Of a stretch of 64,000 nt of DNA, positions 43,636-55,549 are shown piece by piece. The stretch spans positions 42,076,628-42,140,627 of the forward strand of contig NC_085865.1 of NCBI RefSeq assembly GCF_034702125.1, read 5' to 3'. Origin of the DNA: Engraulis encrasicolus. Lineage: Eukaryota > Chordata > Actinopteri > Clupeiformes > Engraulidae. Positions within the stretch are counted from its first letter, which is position 1, and each line of letters starts with the position of its first letter. The position numbers and the translations under genes were made by a program. Below the pieces are notes generated by a model that was not told the DNA's origin, made no database searches, and saw only the letters and a program-made list of their open reading frames with translations.

Positions 43636-43717
43636 GTGAATTCGGGTAAATTGGGCCACTTTGGGCCATTCGCTTATATATATATGCAAAAAAGTGGCCC
43701 AATTTACCTGAATTCAC
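43636..43717. repeat. 82-bp hairpin
   Basis: Arms 43636-43662 and 43691-43717 pair at 26 of 27 positions around a 28-nt loop with a TATATATA run. It has the size of a microRNA precursor but may equally be a small MITE. No function is claimed. Confidence 0.75.
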
Positions 43718-44384
43718 CATATAGGGCTAAAGATCACCATTGCTGTTCCCAACCGGGGATATGTGAGCTCACTGCAGGGGGTACGTGGAAAACATTTAAA
43801 TAACTAGGGCTGTCAAACGATTCATTTTTTTGATTCCTATTAATCTTGGAAATTCTATAGTTATGCCTCCAGAGGCATGCTGTAATAGTCATTGAAACGT
43901 TAACTACCATAGTACTACACAACTATGACATAACACAGGCCAGGATCTTTGGAAATTCACTAGCACTTGGTCATTACCATTCTGGTAACAAACAGCATAT
44001 TCATAAAACCGTGCCTTATAGGTTAACCCCTATGCCAGATGCTGCGTAGCGCAATGAACCAAGATGAGCTTCTTAGTTTTTAAGTACAATTTATTTCATG
44101 TTTTTCTGTGGTTCACAGGCTAAAATATTTAGGTTTTTATACCCTGACAGTACTTCCAAAAATGGCTTTAACAGGTATTTTTGCAGGTGTTTTAGGAGTA
44201 AAAGGATTAAAGCTCATAATGCAAAGTATTTCCGGCCAGATTAACTCAAACAAATAGCTGTTAAATCATGTATGACTTCACATTTAGATGTATGTCTTTC
44301 ATTTCAAGTTGAACTTAACATTAACTGTACATTCAAGCAGTTCAGTTTAAGTTCCCTTGTTGTTATGCACTTCACTTTAGCCTA
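43718..44384. other. Stretch without a recognised gene
   Basis: It is AT-rich. It contains 'gggctgtcaaacgattcattttttt', which resembles a transposon terminus common in vertebrates, but no partner terminus was found nearby. Confidence 0.3.
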
Positions 44385-44505
44385 GCAAAGGTGTAAATAG
44401 GACATACATTAGCGTAGGTGTAAATGGGACATACACTGGCGGAGATGTAAATGGGACATATGCTTGGCCTAGCATAGGTGTAAATGGGACATACACCCTT
44501 TTGGC
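44385..44505. repeat. Four-copy tandem repeat of about 33 bp
   Basis: The core 'ggtgtaaatgggacatacac' recurs four times with substitutions. Confidence 0.8.
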
Positions 44506-44884
44506 TTCAACCCTGATGCCCACTGCTAAGTTAGGTCTTTGTTGTTTTATTCAATATAGGTTAATTTCCGATATGTGTTTTGGTACAGCCAGATACAGCT
44601 CATCAATACCTTTTATTTGATATATAGAACTAATTTTTGCCATTAAAAAATGCCACTTGCGCCCATCTGGCACTAACTCCACAAAGGATATGGGCATGCA
44701 GGGAGTGCTGGGAAACTGATCACGATTGAAGAAATGAATCACAATTGACCGAGGGTACTCATGGCATGACAGAAAAGGCTAAGGGAGCACTAAAGAGGTT
44801 GGGAAACACTGTCCTAAACCACCAGAGCACTGCAGCTGCCCAACCCCAGCTTATCACTTCTTCACCTGGGCGTAAAGGTCCAGT

Positions 44885-45202
44885 TCACCTCTTCACCTGG
44901 GCATAGAGGTCCTCAGAGTCTGGTGCCTTCTGGTACCTCACCTGGTCATCTCGTCCAGGCAGCTTCACCTCTGCGTACTCGGACTCCTGAGTCGAACCCT
45001 GAGCCTGACCCTGTAGTCCCACCCCCTCACTGGAGCCTCCTCCTCCCTGGGGGGTTTTGGAGAAGCTGATCTCCCCGTAGTGGAGCTCATCCTCCCCCTG
45101 CTGCTGCTGCTGATGATGATGAGGATGAGGCTGGTTCTGGTCCTTGGTGGGGTTGGGAGTGTTGGAGTCTGCAGGATCATCTTGGTCATGCACATCGGAG
45201 AC
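44885..45202 (-). CDS. Locus 2 exon 7: ITIM-bearing cytoplasmic tail
   Basis: The acceptor is TTCCACTCCAG. The 105 residues include a His/Gln-rich stretch, then LHYGEI, SEYAEV and LYAQV tyrosine motifs and a stop at 44885-44887. The 3' part is homologous to the last exon of locus 3 ('AEVKLPGRDDQVRYQK' against 'YEVVLPSDGDGQVTYHK'). Confidence 0.88.
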   Translation of the reverse strand, partial: VSDVHDQDDPADSNTPNPTKDQNQPHPHHHQQQQQGEDELHYGEISFSKTPQGGGGSSEGVGLQGQAQGSTQESEYAEVKLPGRDDQVRYQKAPDSEDLYAQVKR

Positions 45203-48200
45203 CTGGAGTGGAAAAAAATGTCTTTTTGGTTTTGTCATTCAAGTTTGAGGAGTAATTGTAGATTTTTTTTGTATACTGTATGGAAATGAATGCTTAACTT
45301 GAGTATTTCTACATTGATGTTGTGTTATGTTTCAAGTGAGAAAGAGATACCTTATTTTGCCCATCTTTCTGTTCAGTAACTTTGGATTTTTTCATTCTGT
45401 GGTTAACAGTTCCATATAGGTCATAGTTGTTACAATATATAATATAATAATGTATTATACATTTATAAATCAATAACAAAAAAAACCATGAATTGTCACC
45501 TCAAAGCAATTCCAGTTCCCGCAAACAAGAGTAAAAATCCCAAACAACCTCCAACAGCTATCACGTACATCATGGAATCTTCTGAAAACAATGTTAATGG
45601 ACAGGTCATGAAAGATTTCAAAACATGTGGTGTCATACATTAAACCAGAAGGATATCCTTTAACATGTTATGAGATCACTAAAATCATTTTGAAAAATAC
45701 AAACATCTCGTCCATTTTGCATCTTTGGGTCATTCTAAAACAAGTATGTGATCAAATAAATAAATAGTGGGCCTAATTAAAAACCTCAATCTCCAGTTTC
45801 ATCCTGAGGTTCAGTTACAACTAGGCTACCTGCTAAAGGGTCTGTATACAGTCTGACTTCAACTCTTCCAGACTCCTTTGCTCCCTGTGGGTGCTCTGCC
45901 CTGCAGTAGTAGAGTCCTGCATCACTGGAGCTGATGTTGAAGGTGATGTTTGGTCCTGATCCTACAGGGGAGCTCTGGGTGTCTCTATACCAGGTGTAGT
46001 TGTGCACTGGAGGGTTGGCCTCACTGCTGTTACAGCTCAGAGTCACACGACTGCCCTCTGCCACCGCACCTGAAGGACTCACTGATGCCTCCACAACACT
46101 AGGAGGGACTGAGACAGAAAATAAATCGTGATATAACGGCATGAGAAAGAAGAAGATATGAAATGTATCATTAAATGTATGAAAGGTGATCTTTAATCAT
46201 TTGACCTCGTATATTCTAAGTAGGCCACAAGTGAGACATGATATTTACACAGGACTCGCGTCTGCACAGTTCTGTTGGCCTGTCGGGGGCTCTGGATGTG
46301 TCTATAGGACACCATGCACAAGATGTCTCTCCCATGGTGACTACGGGAAGCAGTGAAGTTCAAAAGAGACGTGAGGGTTCTTCTGCCATCTCCCTCGTCC
46401 TGTATGTGAGTTGTGATGTTGCCAGTGTGAAGTGACCAGGTGATGGTGGGGGGGTGATGGGGGCAGGGGGCAGCAGCAGAGCAGCTCAGAGTCACTACTG
46501 ACCCCTCTGACACCTCTGATGGGGACAGCACCGACACATGTGGACTCGCGGGAGAATCTGTAAGTGCAGTGAAATGTGAGTTTTAACACAAAGTCAGCAT
46601 ATCCTCATGCTAACATAGAGCCAGTGCATATTTGGTTAGCAATTGCCATATCATTATACCAGAATATCACATTTAACCAGAGGTGGAAAGAGTACAGAAA
46701 ATGTGTACTCAAGTAAAAGTATCTTTACTTTGCTTAAATTCTACTCAAGTACAAGTAAAAGTACCTATCTAAAAATCTACTCAAGTAAAAGTAAAAAGTA
46801 CTTCACTTAAAATGTAATTTGAGTAAAAAGTACTTAGTTACTTTTAATTAGCTTTCCTCTTCAGAATGTCATGTTTATTTTTCTTGAATATCGTCCTCCA
46901 TAACCTCTATCTCTTGCTTGGCACCAGCCATCATCCAATACATTGATACAAGATAGTAAAAAAATGGAAATGCTGTGTGCCATCCTGCACAATCTTTCAT
47001 TTCCGGCGGATTGTGGCATTATTGTGCATGGCATTTTGTCTCTCAGTCATTTTTTTTTACTCAGTACTCAGGCCAGGTTCCAGTGTAATTGAGTAAAGTA
47101 CTTGGGTCAAAATGTACTCAAGTACAAGTAAAAGTATTAATTTAAAAAAATACTTAAAAAGTACAAAGTATTCATAAAAGCTACTCAAGTACAATATTGA
47201 GTAAAAGTAATGAGTTACTTTTCCACCCCTGCATTTAACCAACAAAAAAGCCCACAAAAGACATACACATGTTAAATTACTCCTCAACAGGTCTTACCTT
47301 TTACAGTAAGATCAAAACCACCAAAGTTGTATTTTAAAGGATAACTTTCCACTCTGAAGAAGTACTTCTCTTTATGTTTGTTCTGGATGTTGTAGAAGAT
47401 GGTGGTGCAGTTTCTCTGATGGAGGTTTCCTATCACCTCTATTTTGTAGAATCCATCAGTAACGTTTGTAGCACTGTTAAAAACTACAATCTTAGATTGC
47501 CTGCCACCCTTTTTCAATTTCACAGATATCGATACAGATTGTTCTAGTTTTTTCGCACAGGAATCTGAGAGATTAAGTTGGCATGGAACCACAACACAGG
47601 ACCCTTCCAGTGCTTCTACCTTCTCTGGCAATACTAGCGGATATACATCTTCTTTCTGACCTGAAACACAAAATCAAATTCATGAGTATTACTCTGTAAT
47701 GCACATACCAAGAAAAGGTTGCAAGACGATTCGTTTAACGCATTCTTCCGAGGGGACCATTCGTATAAAGCTTAGGACTATTCGTATAAGGCATGGTGCG
47801 TACCTGAGGACGTTTCGTGGAAGACCTAAGGACGTTCAATCCATGCAGACCTATCGTGCAACTGGGCAGATGTTTAGTTCAGTCTGCCTATTTTATTATT
47901 ATTACCTCCGCCAGGAGGTTATGTGATCGCCCGATTTCTGTGTTATCATGTCTGTCCGTCTGTCCTTCTGTCGCTCTGTTCGTTCGCTGCTATTTCGTGG
48001 CCTGCCACAAGGTGGCCGAGGTGAATTGAGCTATGACAGGGCGTGCCTGCGAGGTGGATTGATGGACAGTGACCACACACAGCCAGAATGTATTACGCGC
48101 GGATTTGCTGTGCCTACATGGCTGCGTAGCCAATGCGTAGCCAATAGCACACCAAATGATATATAATAGCCGATATGCCGACAATATGGCACACATATCG

Positions 48201-49306
48201 TCGCCGAGTTTATTGTTCTCCGAGTGTTTGCCCTGTCAACCAAATCAGCGTTCGCGGAGCTAATTGCTCTCCGAGTGTTTCCCTGAAGTTTACGAAGGTT
48301 GGAGATATTAACAACGGCAAACAGTGTTTAACAGTGAACAGACAGCGCCAAGGAGGGAAAGGTACCCAGTTGGTTCTCTACATGAAAGTTTAAATAAAGT
48401 TGTGTGGCGACAGTCACCACAAAGCCAAACAGAATGCACAGCGCGCGGATTTGCTGTGCCTGCATGGCTGAAGCCATAGGTGATATAGTCAATAAATAGC
48501 ACCCAAACATAATGTAAATATGTAGGCTAATGGCATGCATATCGTCACAACTTTCGCGGAGTTCATTGTTCTCCGAGTGTTTTCCATGTCAACCAAATCA
48601 GATTGATATCACATTGATATTAATAGCTGCGCTATTTAATATTGTGGCAAAACAATTATGTGATGAAAGGCATAATGCTTCCAATCATCAAAATGTTTAT
48701 AACAACACAATGAATGAACAATGACACCAGGCTACAGTATAGCGATGGGATACAATATTTTCCAAATTAGGTCCTATAGCCTATGGCATGACCAATCACA
48801 TTTGCCAATCACACAATGGCAGGTGAACTAATACCAACGCTAACCAGGTGAGGTGACATAAGCCTTAGCTAATAAAAGAGACACATAATTTGGTTGAAAT
48901 TGAATGTTCACTTCTCTGAACACTGTTGGCCTAGCCTATAAATAGTCTAGGCATGCATGGATTACACCACGACATGTCACAAATATTACAACCAAATTCA
49001 GCTTCCTTGGCGGAGGTTTGCACTCTCTGAGTGCATTTCTAGTATTTTATATTTTATTAAACTTGTGCCTACCACCACAATGCAATGATTAGGTTAGGTT
49101 AGGTTAGGTTTCTTTATTAGTCTCCACGAAGGAGAAATTTGCTTTGGAGACAGGGAGGTTGCAGCATCATAAAAAACACATAGAACACATAGGACACATG
49201 ACACCAACACAGAAAAACAAACAACAGTAAAACAATAGAAGAAAAACAGTGTAGGCCTACATGCTCAGAAGCACTGGATGTCCTAACCCCACTGCCCCTG
49301 ACCCAT

Positions 49307-49339
<33 letters not shown>

Positions 49340-52300
49340 AGTACACCCCCCCATACACACACACACGCGCACACAGCTCAGTACCCCCCCCCCACACACA
49401 CACACACACACACACACCGTCCTACAACCAACCACACCTTCACCCTGCAATAAATAACTAGGTTACATCCATTCCATAGTTTACATTAAAAAAATAAATA
49501 AAGATAAATAGTAAACACAGGGATACATTCATGTTTACATATCCCCCTCCCAGCTTTTACCCTAGTTTCCATCCCCACCAACAGTACCAACACTAGCTAC
49601 AGAGGTCCATTTTGTCCCACTCAATCTCTCTTATTCCCTGTTTATTCAGTAGCTTGATTGAATGGGGTATAAAGGAATTTTTAAAACGATTATATTTGCA
49701 CCAAGGGAGTCTGAACCTCCTCCCAGAGTTCAGAAAGATGTATTCTCCATTTAGTGCATGATCACCATCCGCTACAATGGCATTCGCCTGACTGATAGTG
49801 GCCTGCTCAAAGAGCTCCTGCGGGTTAAGGGGGGGCATTACCCCCATAATCTTACCTGCATTTTTAATAAGTCTTGAGATTTCTGCCCTGTGTTTAACTG
49901 TGAGATTGCCAAACCAGCTGGTAATCCCATAACGGAGAACAGACTCTATTGTGGCTCTATAGAAGATTAACATTATGTTTTTACACACTCCAAAGACTCT
50001 GAGTCTGCGCAAAAAATGGAGACGCTGGTGTATCCTGGCACAGACATTGGTGACCTGGGTGCGCCAGCTAAGGTCGCTATCTATATGTACACCCAGGTAC
50101 TTAAAAGTTTTAACCTGTTCAATGGCCTGGCCATGCACAGCCACTGCACCCTGGCCACAGAGGGATTTGGGGTCTACCACCATCTCTACTGTTTTTTTTA
50201 GTATTGATGTGTAGTAAGTGTGAATCGCACCAATCAACAAATGTATCTATAGCTGTTTGGTGGCTGTTTACCTTATCATTATCATGTTTAGAGAGCAGGC
50301 TAAGAACAACAGTATCATCCGAGAATTTAATAATATACTGATTTGGCCCTGAACTGACACAATCATTCGTATACAGAGTGAACAAAAATGGTGAGCTGAC
50401 GCAACCTTGGGGCGCGCCAATACTGCAACACGTTGTATCCGACAAAGTAGTATTGAACTTGACCACAAAACAAAAATTGAACCATGTAGAAAGTGCATGC
50501 ACCTGTATTATTTTTTATTATTTTAAATTTTAGTTCAGGGTGCCTTTTTTATCATTATTTCTATAGCCTATTTCATTAAACGTGTGTGCCAACCACAAGG
50601 AAAGTGCAAGGAGTGCACTCACACGGATCTCTCTTTATTCAATAAAAGCTGGGCATGACGCACCGACCTGTCGCTATCAGCGCATACAACAAACGTCAGG
50701 AGGGGTAACCTTGACATTTTAAATTAGATAGTCAGAAAATGTAATTGGATAGGTTTACAAATGACCTATTTCTGAATATTAAATGTAGCCCCTACAACAA
50801 GCTATAGTGCTTCTCCACTGAACACGGCAGGTAATTTGCATGACAAGACTCCATGCCCATTAGCGAATACTTTGTTGTCAACAACTTCCCATTTAGAAAT
50901 GTGTATTCTGAATGTGTTCGTCATCGTTTTCAGCAAGCCTGGTGTCCTGTCTATATGAGCTACCCGTCCAGATGTGATACTTTTCGCTACTGAGCATGCG
51001 CACACATACACACACCCTCGCGGCGGTTTTCGCGGGTGATTGCCCATCGAATTGTGGTACCGCAGTTACTGTAAATTGCATACTCTCGTATGGGTTAAGT
51101 AGCCTAAGGCTGGTTTGGTACAATAATAAGAAATGCACTGGTGGGGATGTTTTGTAAATAAGATTCCGGTCATTAAAAGAGGTGTTGCCCATAAATTGAC
51201 TGACATCTGCCAAAACAAAGCCACAATACGCTATCTGCTATCTGGGAATCTGTAAACCGCGCTTGTTTATCCCCATAGCACATAATTTCATATGGCAAAG
51301 TTGCCTTGCGAGACAGGCCCACGTCGCATTGAAACCAAACCAACAGCAAATGGCTGCATTAAACAACCCGTAGCCAGGACACTTTCTCCAGTCCGAGTCC
51401 TGTATTTGCGCAAACTCAGCTCGGTCTCTTTCATATGGCACGTTTCTTAACTTGCTCAAACGAGAGGCTCATGTTTTTTTTTAGTGGTCAGCAGTCGCAC
51501 GTTCTTATTAAACTCAGCACGAACGATTGCACACCCCTGTCCGTGAAATAAATAAAGTAATGGTTATTAAAACAGTCCTACGTGCATGGGGGCCGCTAGG
51601 GGGGGAAAAGTGGTACAGATTCTAAGGGCCCAAGCACTGAGAGGGGCCCTTAAGGGGGCCCAAAATTCGAATCTTTCATGGGGCCCAGCATTTCTGGCAG
51701 CGCCCCTGCCTACGTGGACCATGGCCGATTGAAACGTCTTCCACAGAAAATCAGCTCATTTAGATGAGGCAGCGCAAATCGATAGAACACCACTTTTTTA
51801 AAACCTTCTCACCGTTTCACTGATTTTAAAGACTCACTGCTCTGATGTGGCCTACTCTTTATTATTTGGTGTTGGAACTGTCAGTGCATCGCGTGGCATG
51901 GACAGACATTGGTATACACATGCGCACACCAGGCTTGTACGGAATTCCGAATTGAATGAATTTGAATTCAAAGTAATGCCATAATACGAACACTAGGTGG
52001 TGTCATTACCTTGAATTTCTTTGAATTTAAGCTACAACACCCATTGAGAGTACATAGAACACCACCACCTAGTTTTCATATTATGGCATTACTTTGAATT
52101 CAAATTAATTAAATTCGGAATTCCGTACAAGCCTGGCGCACACAACACGGTTCAGTTCAACGTCTAGTGACCAGCAAGCGAGCAGCGCAGTACCAGCTGA
52201 TTTGCTCTGGAATCGCGAAGTGAAAACTGACTTTCAAACCCACATCGCAATCACCTTCAAGCGAGAGCGTGCACGCTTGGAAGAATGTTCCATTCATGTT

Positions 52301-53249
52301 GATGTGGGCAGGGGGAAAGTGTTGCAAGAACATTGGACTCATTTAATATCATTGTGCAAAGTGTGTGTTGCAATATTGTGCTGGGGATATGTGTTGGGGA
52401 TTTCATGTGTGTTTATTTTGTTTGCGTAAAGGGTAACCTTTTGTGTTTAAAGCAGCGGGTTACGTCTGACAAGTAGGCCTACGGAGGAATTCTAATGAAA
52501 CCTAAAACAAAATAGGCTGCTAGTTTATTTAATAACGAGGCCAAAATAGGCAGCTACCAGCTTATTTAATAAAGAGGCCTAATACAAATAAAATAATTGC
52601 TCAAGAACATCGCCTTTACAGTTAAAATGATCGTTAAAAATAGCTGAATTACATTTTTAAATCAACAAAAACTGTTAGAATGAGCGTTAAAAACAGCTGA
52701 TTTACATTTTTAAATTAAAAAAAAATATATATAAAAAGAGGCAGTCTGAAGGCTTGAAGGGATTGATGGACGACTTCCAACAAAAACTATTGAACAAATG
52801 AGCATTAAAACAGCTGATTTACATTTTGAAATCAACAAAAACTAAAACCTTTTTTTTTTTACTGTAGCATGGATTTTACACGGGTAAATCAACAGAAACT
52901 AACAGAAAATAGGCAGCCTGAAGGGATGTTTAGTTCAAACCTAAGGATGTTTAGTTCAAATTTAAGGACGTTTCGTAGGTCTTTGCGGTAGACGGAACAT
53001 CCTCGACGAAACATCCCATGGCTTATACGAATGGTCCCACGTTTCATACGAATGATCCCCTCGGAAGAATGCATTTGACGAAAATACCTGTACCCACCAA
53101 GAAATATTTCAAGAGTTTTGTTATTACTGAAATTAAATCATGTGTAGTGTCAAAAAATCTCCTTAAAATTTAGAATAAAGTGAACACTAACAATATGATG
53201 TATCTCCACTGCATATGTTCAAAAGAGTCAACAGAAAAATCGTCCTCAT
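44885..53249 (-). CDS. Receptor locus 2: Siglec/CD22-like inhibitory receptor (seven exons)
   Basis: The spliced reading is 1455 nt, 484 residues, from exons 53249-53192, 47660-47298, 46557-46249, 46108-45830, 45581-45500, 45396-45351 and 45202-44885. All junctions have AG/GT borders and matching phases. The predicted product is a type I membrane protein of leukocyte type: signal peptide, a V-set domain with the Siglec-like 'YFFRVE' arginine, two C2-set domains, one TM helix and a tail with tyrosine motifs LHYGEI and SEYAEV (ITIM-like) and LYAQV. Such tails recruit SHP phosphatases in known Siglecs; ligand and expression are not known here. The first exon is the least certain, separated by a transposon-filled intron of about 5.5 kb. 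Confidence 0.8.
45351..45396 (-). CDS. Locus 2 exon 6: 46-bp juxtamembrane exon
   Basis: It is bounded by CCACAG and GTATCT. It completes the split Arg codon from the TM exon and adds 15 mostly charged residues. Phase 2 in and phase 0 out fit both neighbours exactly. Confidence 0.8.
45500..45581 (-). CDS. Locus 2 exon 5: transmembrane segment
   Basis: It encodes about 22 hydrophobic residues ('MMYVIAVGGCLGFLLLFAG') between TTTTCAG and GTGACA. It enters in phase 1 and leaves in phase 2. Confidence 0.85.
45830..46108 (-). CDS. Locus 2 exon 4: C2-set Ig domain
   Basis: This 279-bp phase 1-1 exon has 'GSRVTLSCNSS', 'YTWYRD' and 'SDAGLYYCRAEH', the two cysteines, Trp and DxGxYxC of an Ig domain. 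The donor is GTAGCC. Confidence 0.9.
46249..46557 (-). CDS. Locus 2 exon 3: C2-set Ig domain
   Basis: This 309-bp phase 1-1 exon has 'GSVVTLSCSAAAPC' and 'ITWSLHTGN', then 'ILCMVSY'. It is the paralogue of the exon broken in locus 1 and shows what the intact exon looks like, including ATCACAAC at the site where the transposon landed. The donor is GTAAAT. Confidence 0.9.
46678..47231. mobile_element. hAT-type MITE in locus 2 intron
   Basis: The termini CAGAGGTGGAAAGAGTAC and, inverted, CAGGGGTGGAAAAGTAAC flank 554 bp rich in ACTCAAGTA and AAGTAAAAGTA motifs. The target duplication CATTTAAC is at 46670-46677 and 47232-47239. It lies between the V-set and first C2 exons. Confidence 0.93.
47298..47660 (-). 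CDS. Locus 2 exon 2: V-set Ig domain
   Basis: This 363-bp phase 1-1 exon between GTTTCAG and GTAAGA has 'GSCVVVPCQL' and 'HKEKYFFRVES'. The Arg in YFFRVE aligns with the essential sialic-acid-binding Arg of mammalian Siglecs, so sugar binding is plausible but unproven. Confidence 0.9.
47905..49042. mobile_element. Dispersed element with CCTCCGCC ends
   Basis: The left end 'cctccgccaggaggtt' and the right end 'ccttggcggaggtttgcactctctgagtgc' are those of a common fish repeat. Inside, blocks at 48060-48250 and 48400-48600 are diverged copies of each other ('gcgcggatttgctgtgcct', 'ttgttctccgagtgttt', 'gtcaaccaaatcag'). No coding region is recognised. Confidence 0.5.
49311..49418. repeat. (CA)n microsatellites
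   Basis: There are two pure CA tracts at 49311-49337 and 49396-49418 and a mixed tract between, separated by poly-C stretches. Confidence 0.9.
49593..50502 (-). pseudogene. L2-type reverse transcriptase, C-terminal part, frameshifted
   Basis: The first frame (50502-50190) has 'GAPQGCVSSPFLFTLYTND' and 'IIKFSDDTVVLS'; the usual YADD motif reads FSDD here. The second frame (to 49593) has 'FKYLGVHIDSDLSW' and 'FLRRLRVFGVC', as in L2/Maui elements. The frames meet at an A8 run (plus-strand T run at about 50191-50198), where a single extra A breaks the frame. It is not functional. Confidence 0.8.
50531..51576. other. Stretch without a recognised gene
   Basis: Only short open frames without family features are present. 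A CG-containing block near 50990-51030 ('cctcgcggcggttttcgcgg') stands out from the AT-rich surroundings. Confidence 0.35.
51585..51708. mobile_element. 124-bp MITE in locus 2 intron 1
   Basis: The ends are CATGGGGGCCGCT and GGCAGCGCCCCTG, with the interior rich in GGGCCC. The 8-bp target duplication CCTACGTG is at 51577-51584 and 51709-51716. Confidence 0.85.
51930..52135. mobile_element. 206-bp hAT-type MITE with long inverted repeats
   Basis: The ends CAGGCTTGTACGGAATTCCG pair over about 75-80 bp with few mismatches. The target duplication GCGCACAC is at 51922-51929 and 52136-52143. Confidence 0.95.
52620..52845. repeat. Degenerate tandem repeat
   Basis: The block 'gcgttaaaaacagctgattt' followed by 'acatttttaaatcaacaaaaact' occurs three times with divergence. 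It lies just inside the right inverted arm at 52905. Confidence 0.6.
53192..53249 (-). CDS. Locus 2 exon 1: candidate signal-peptide exon
   Basis: ATG at 53249 opens a 19-codon hydrophobic stretch (MRTIFLLTLLNICSG...) and ends in phase 1 at a GTTAGT donor. Joined to 47660 it forms a Cys codon, as does the equivalent junction of locus 1. An acceptor-like TTTCCACAG precedes it, so a 5' non-coding exon may lie further right. Because of its distance from exon 2 the assignment needs RNA evidence. Confidence 0.5.
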
Positions 53250-53929
53250 TGTCACTGTCTGTGGAAATAAGCAGAAAGAAGAATTAGCATAAAATAAACT
53301 CTCATGGAGACTTGCCTTCAGGCATGATGCAACATCCTCTTTGTAGTGTGACAACAGACTCTTTGAAAAGTGTATTTTACATAAAGTACTAAGCCAGCAT
53401 ATATAGGCCTATTTGAACATGTTGTCAAAAAATACAGTATATCTATTGCCATTTACGATTCACCATTGAATGGCAATAAAGAAAATTGAACTCCAGACTT
53501 GGCACTAATCAACGAGTTATTGTCTTATGAGCATCAGACACTCAAGTAGCCTACTACTTAAGTGGTGGCACCTTTCAACAGACTGGGTAAGGTTGAAACC
53601 ACCTTCACTTTGTGTTTAAGAGCATCAGACTCACACAAATACTTCAGGAGAAATGGGAACAGGCCAATCACTTGCAGTCATAGCAAAAACTTGGTTTGAG
53701 GGTGCGTGTGTGCTGCTTTCAAATTTGGTACACATAGCCCATACAAGATTCAAGATTCTTCGTAGGGCGACCCGGGGCCGACCCGAATGACTTTGAACTT
53801 GAACTTGATCTTCATTCCGCAATTGTTTAAAATCCAGGTGGTGTAATAAACCCAGGAACATTATATATCATTGGAAAGCTTAGAATCTCAGGAACACACC
53901 TAGCACTACTATACAGGGATATGAACATA

Positions 53930-55547
<1,618 letters not shown>

Positions 55548-55549
55548 TA

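Larger units (their letters stand above)
49088..50530 (-). mobile_element. 5'-truncated L2-type LINE
   Basis: It carries the C-terminal half of a reverse transcriptase (50502-49593), then a 3' untranslated part with (CA)n runs (49311-49418) and a TTAGG/CCTAA-type terminal repeat at 49088-49110. It lies in intron 1 of locus 2, on the same strand as the gene. Confidence 0.8.
47714..53095. repeat. Pair of inverted repeats flanking most of locus 2 intron 1
   Basis: 47714-47895 and 52905-53095 are diverged inverted copies. Shared blocks are 'gcattcttccgaggggaccattcgta', 'attcgtataaggcatg' and 'ggacgtttcgt', then 'gatgtttagttca' and 'cctatttt'. They could be the ends of one 5.4-kb element now filled with other repeats, or two separate insertions in opposite orientation. 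No transposase is found between them. Confidence 0.5.

Noticed and set aside
47057..47287. Signal-peptide-like minus-strand frame ('NLTCVCLLWAFLLVKC')
   Set aside because: It starts at TTG, lies downstream of the V-set exon of the same gene and runs into a MITE. The chance hydrophobic stretch is better explained as intron.
52202..52429. 75-codon frame in intron 1 of locus 2
   Set aside because: No family resemblance; low-complexity hydrophobic end; lies among repeats.
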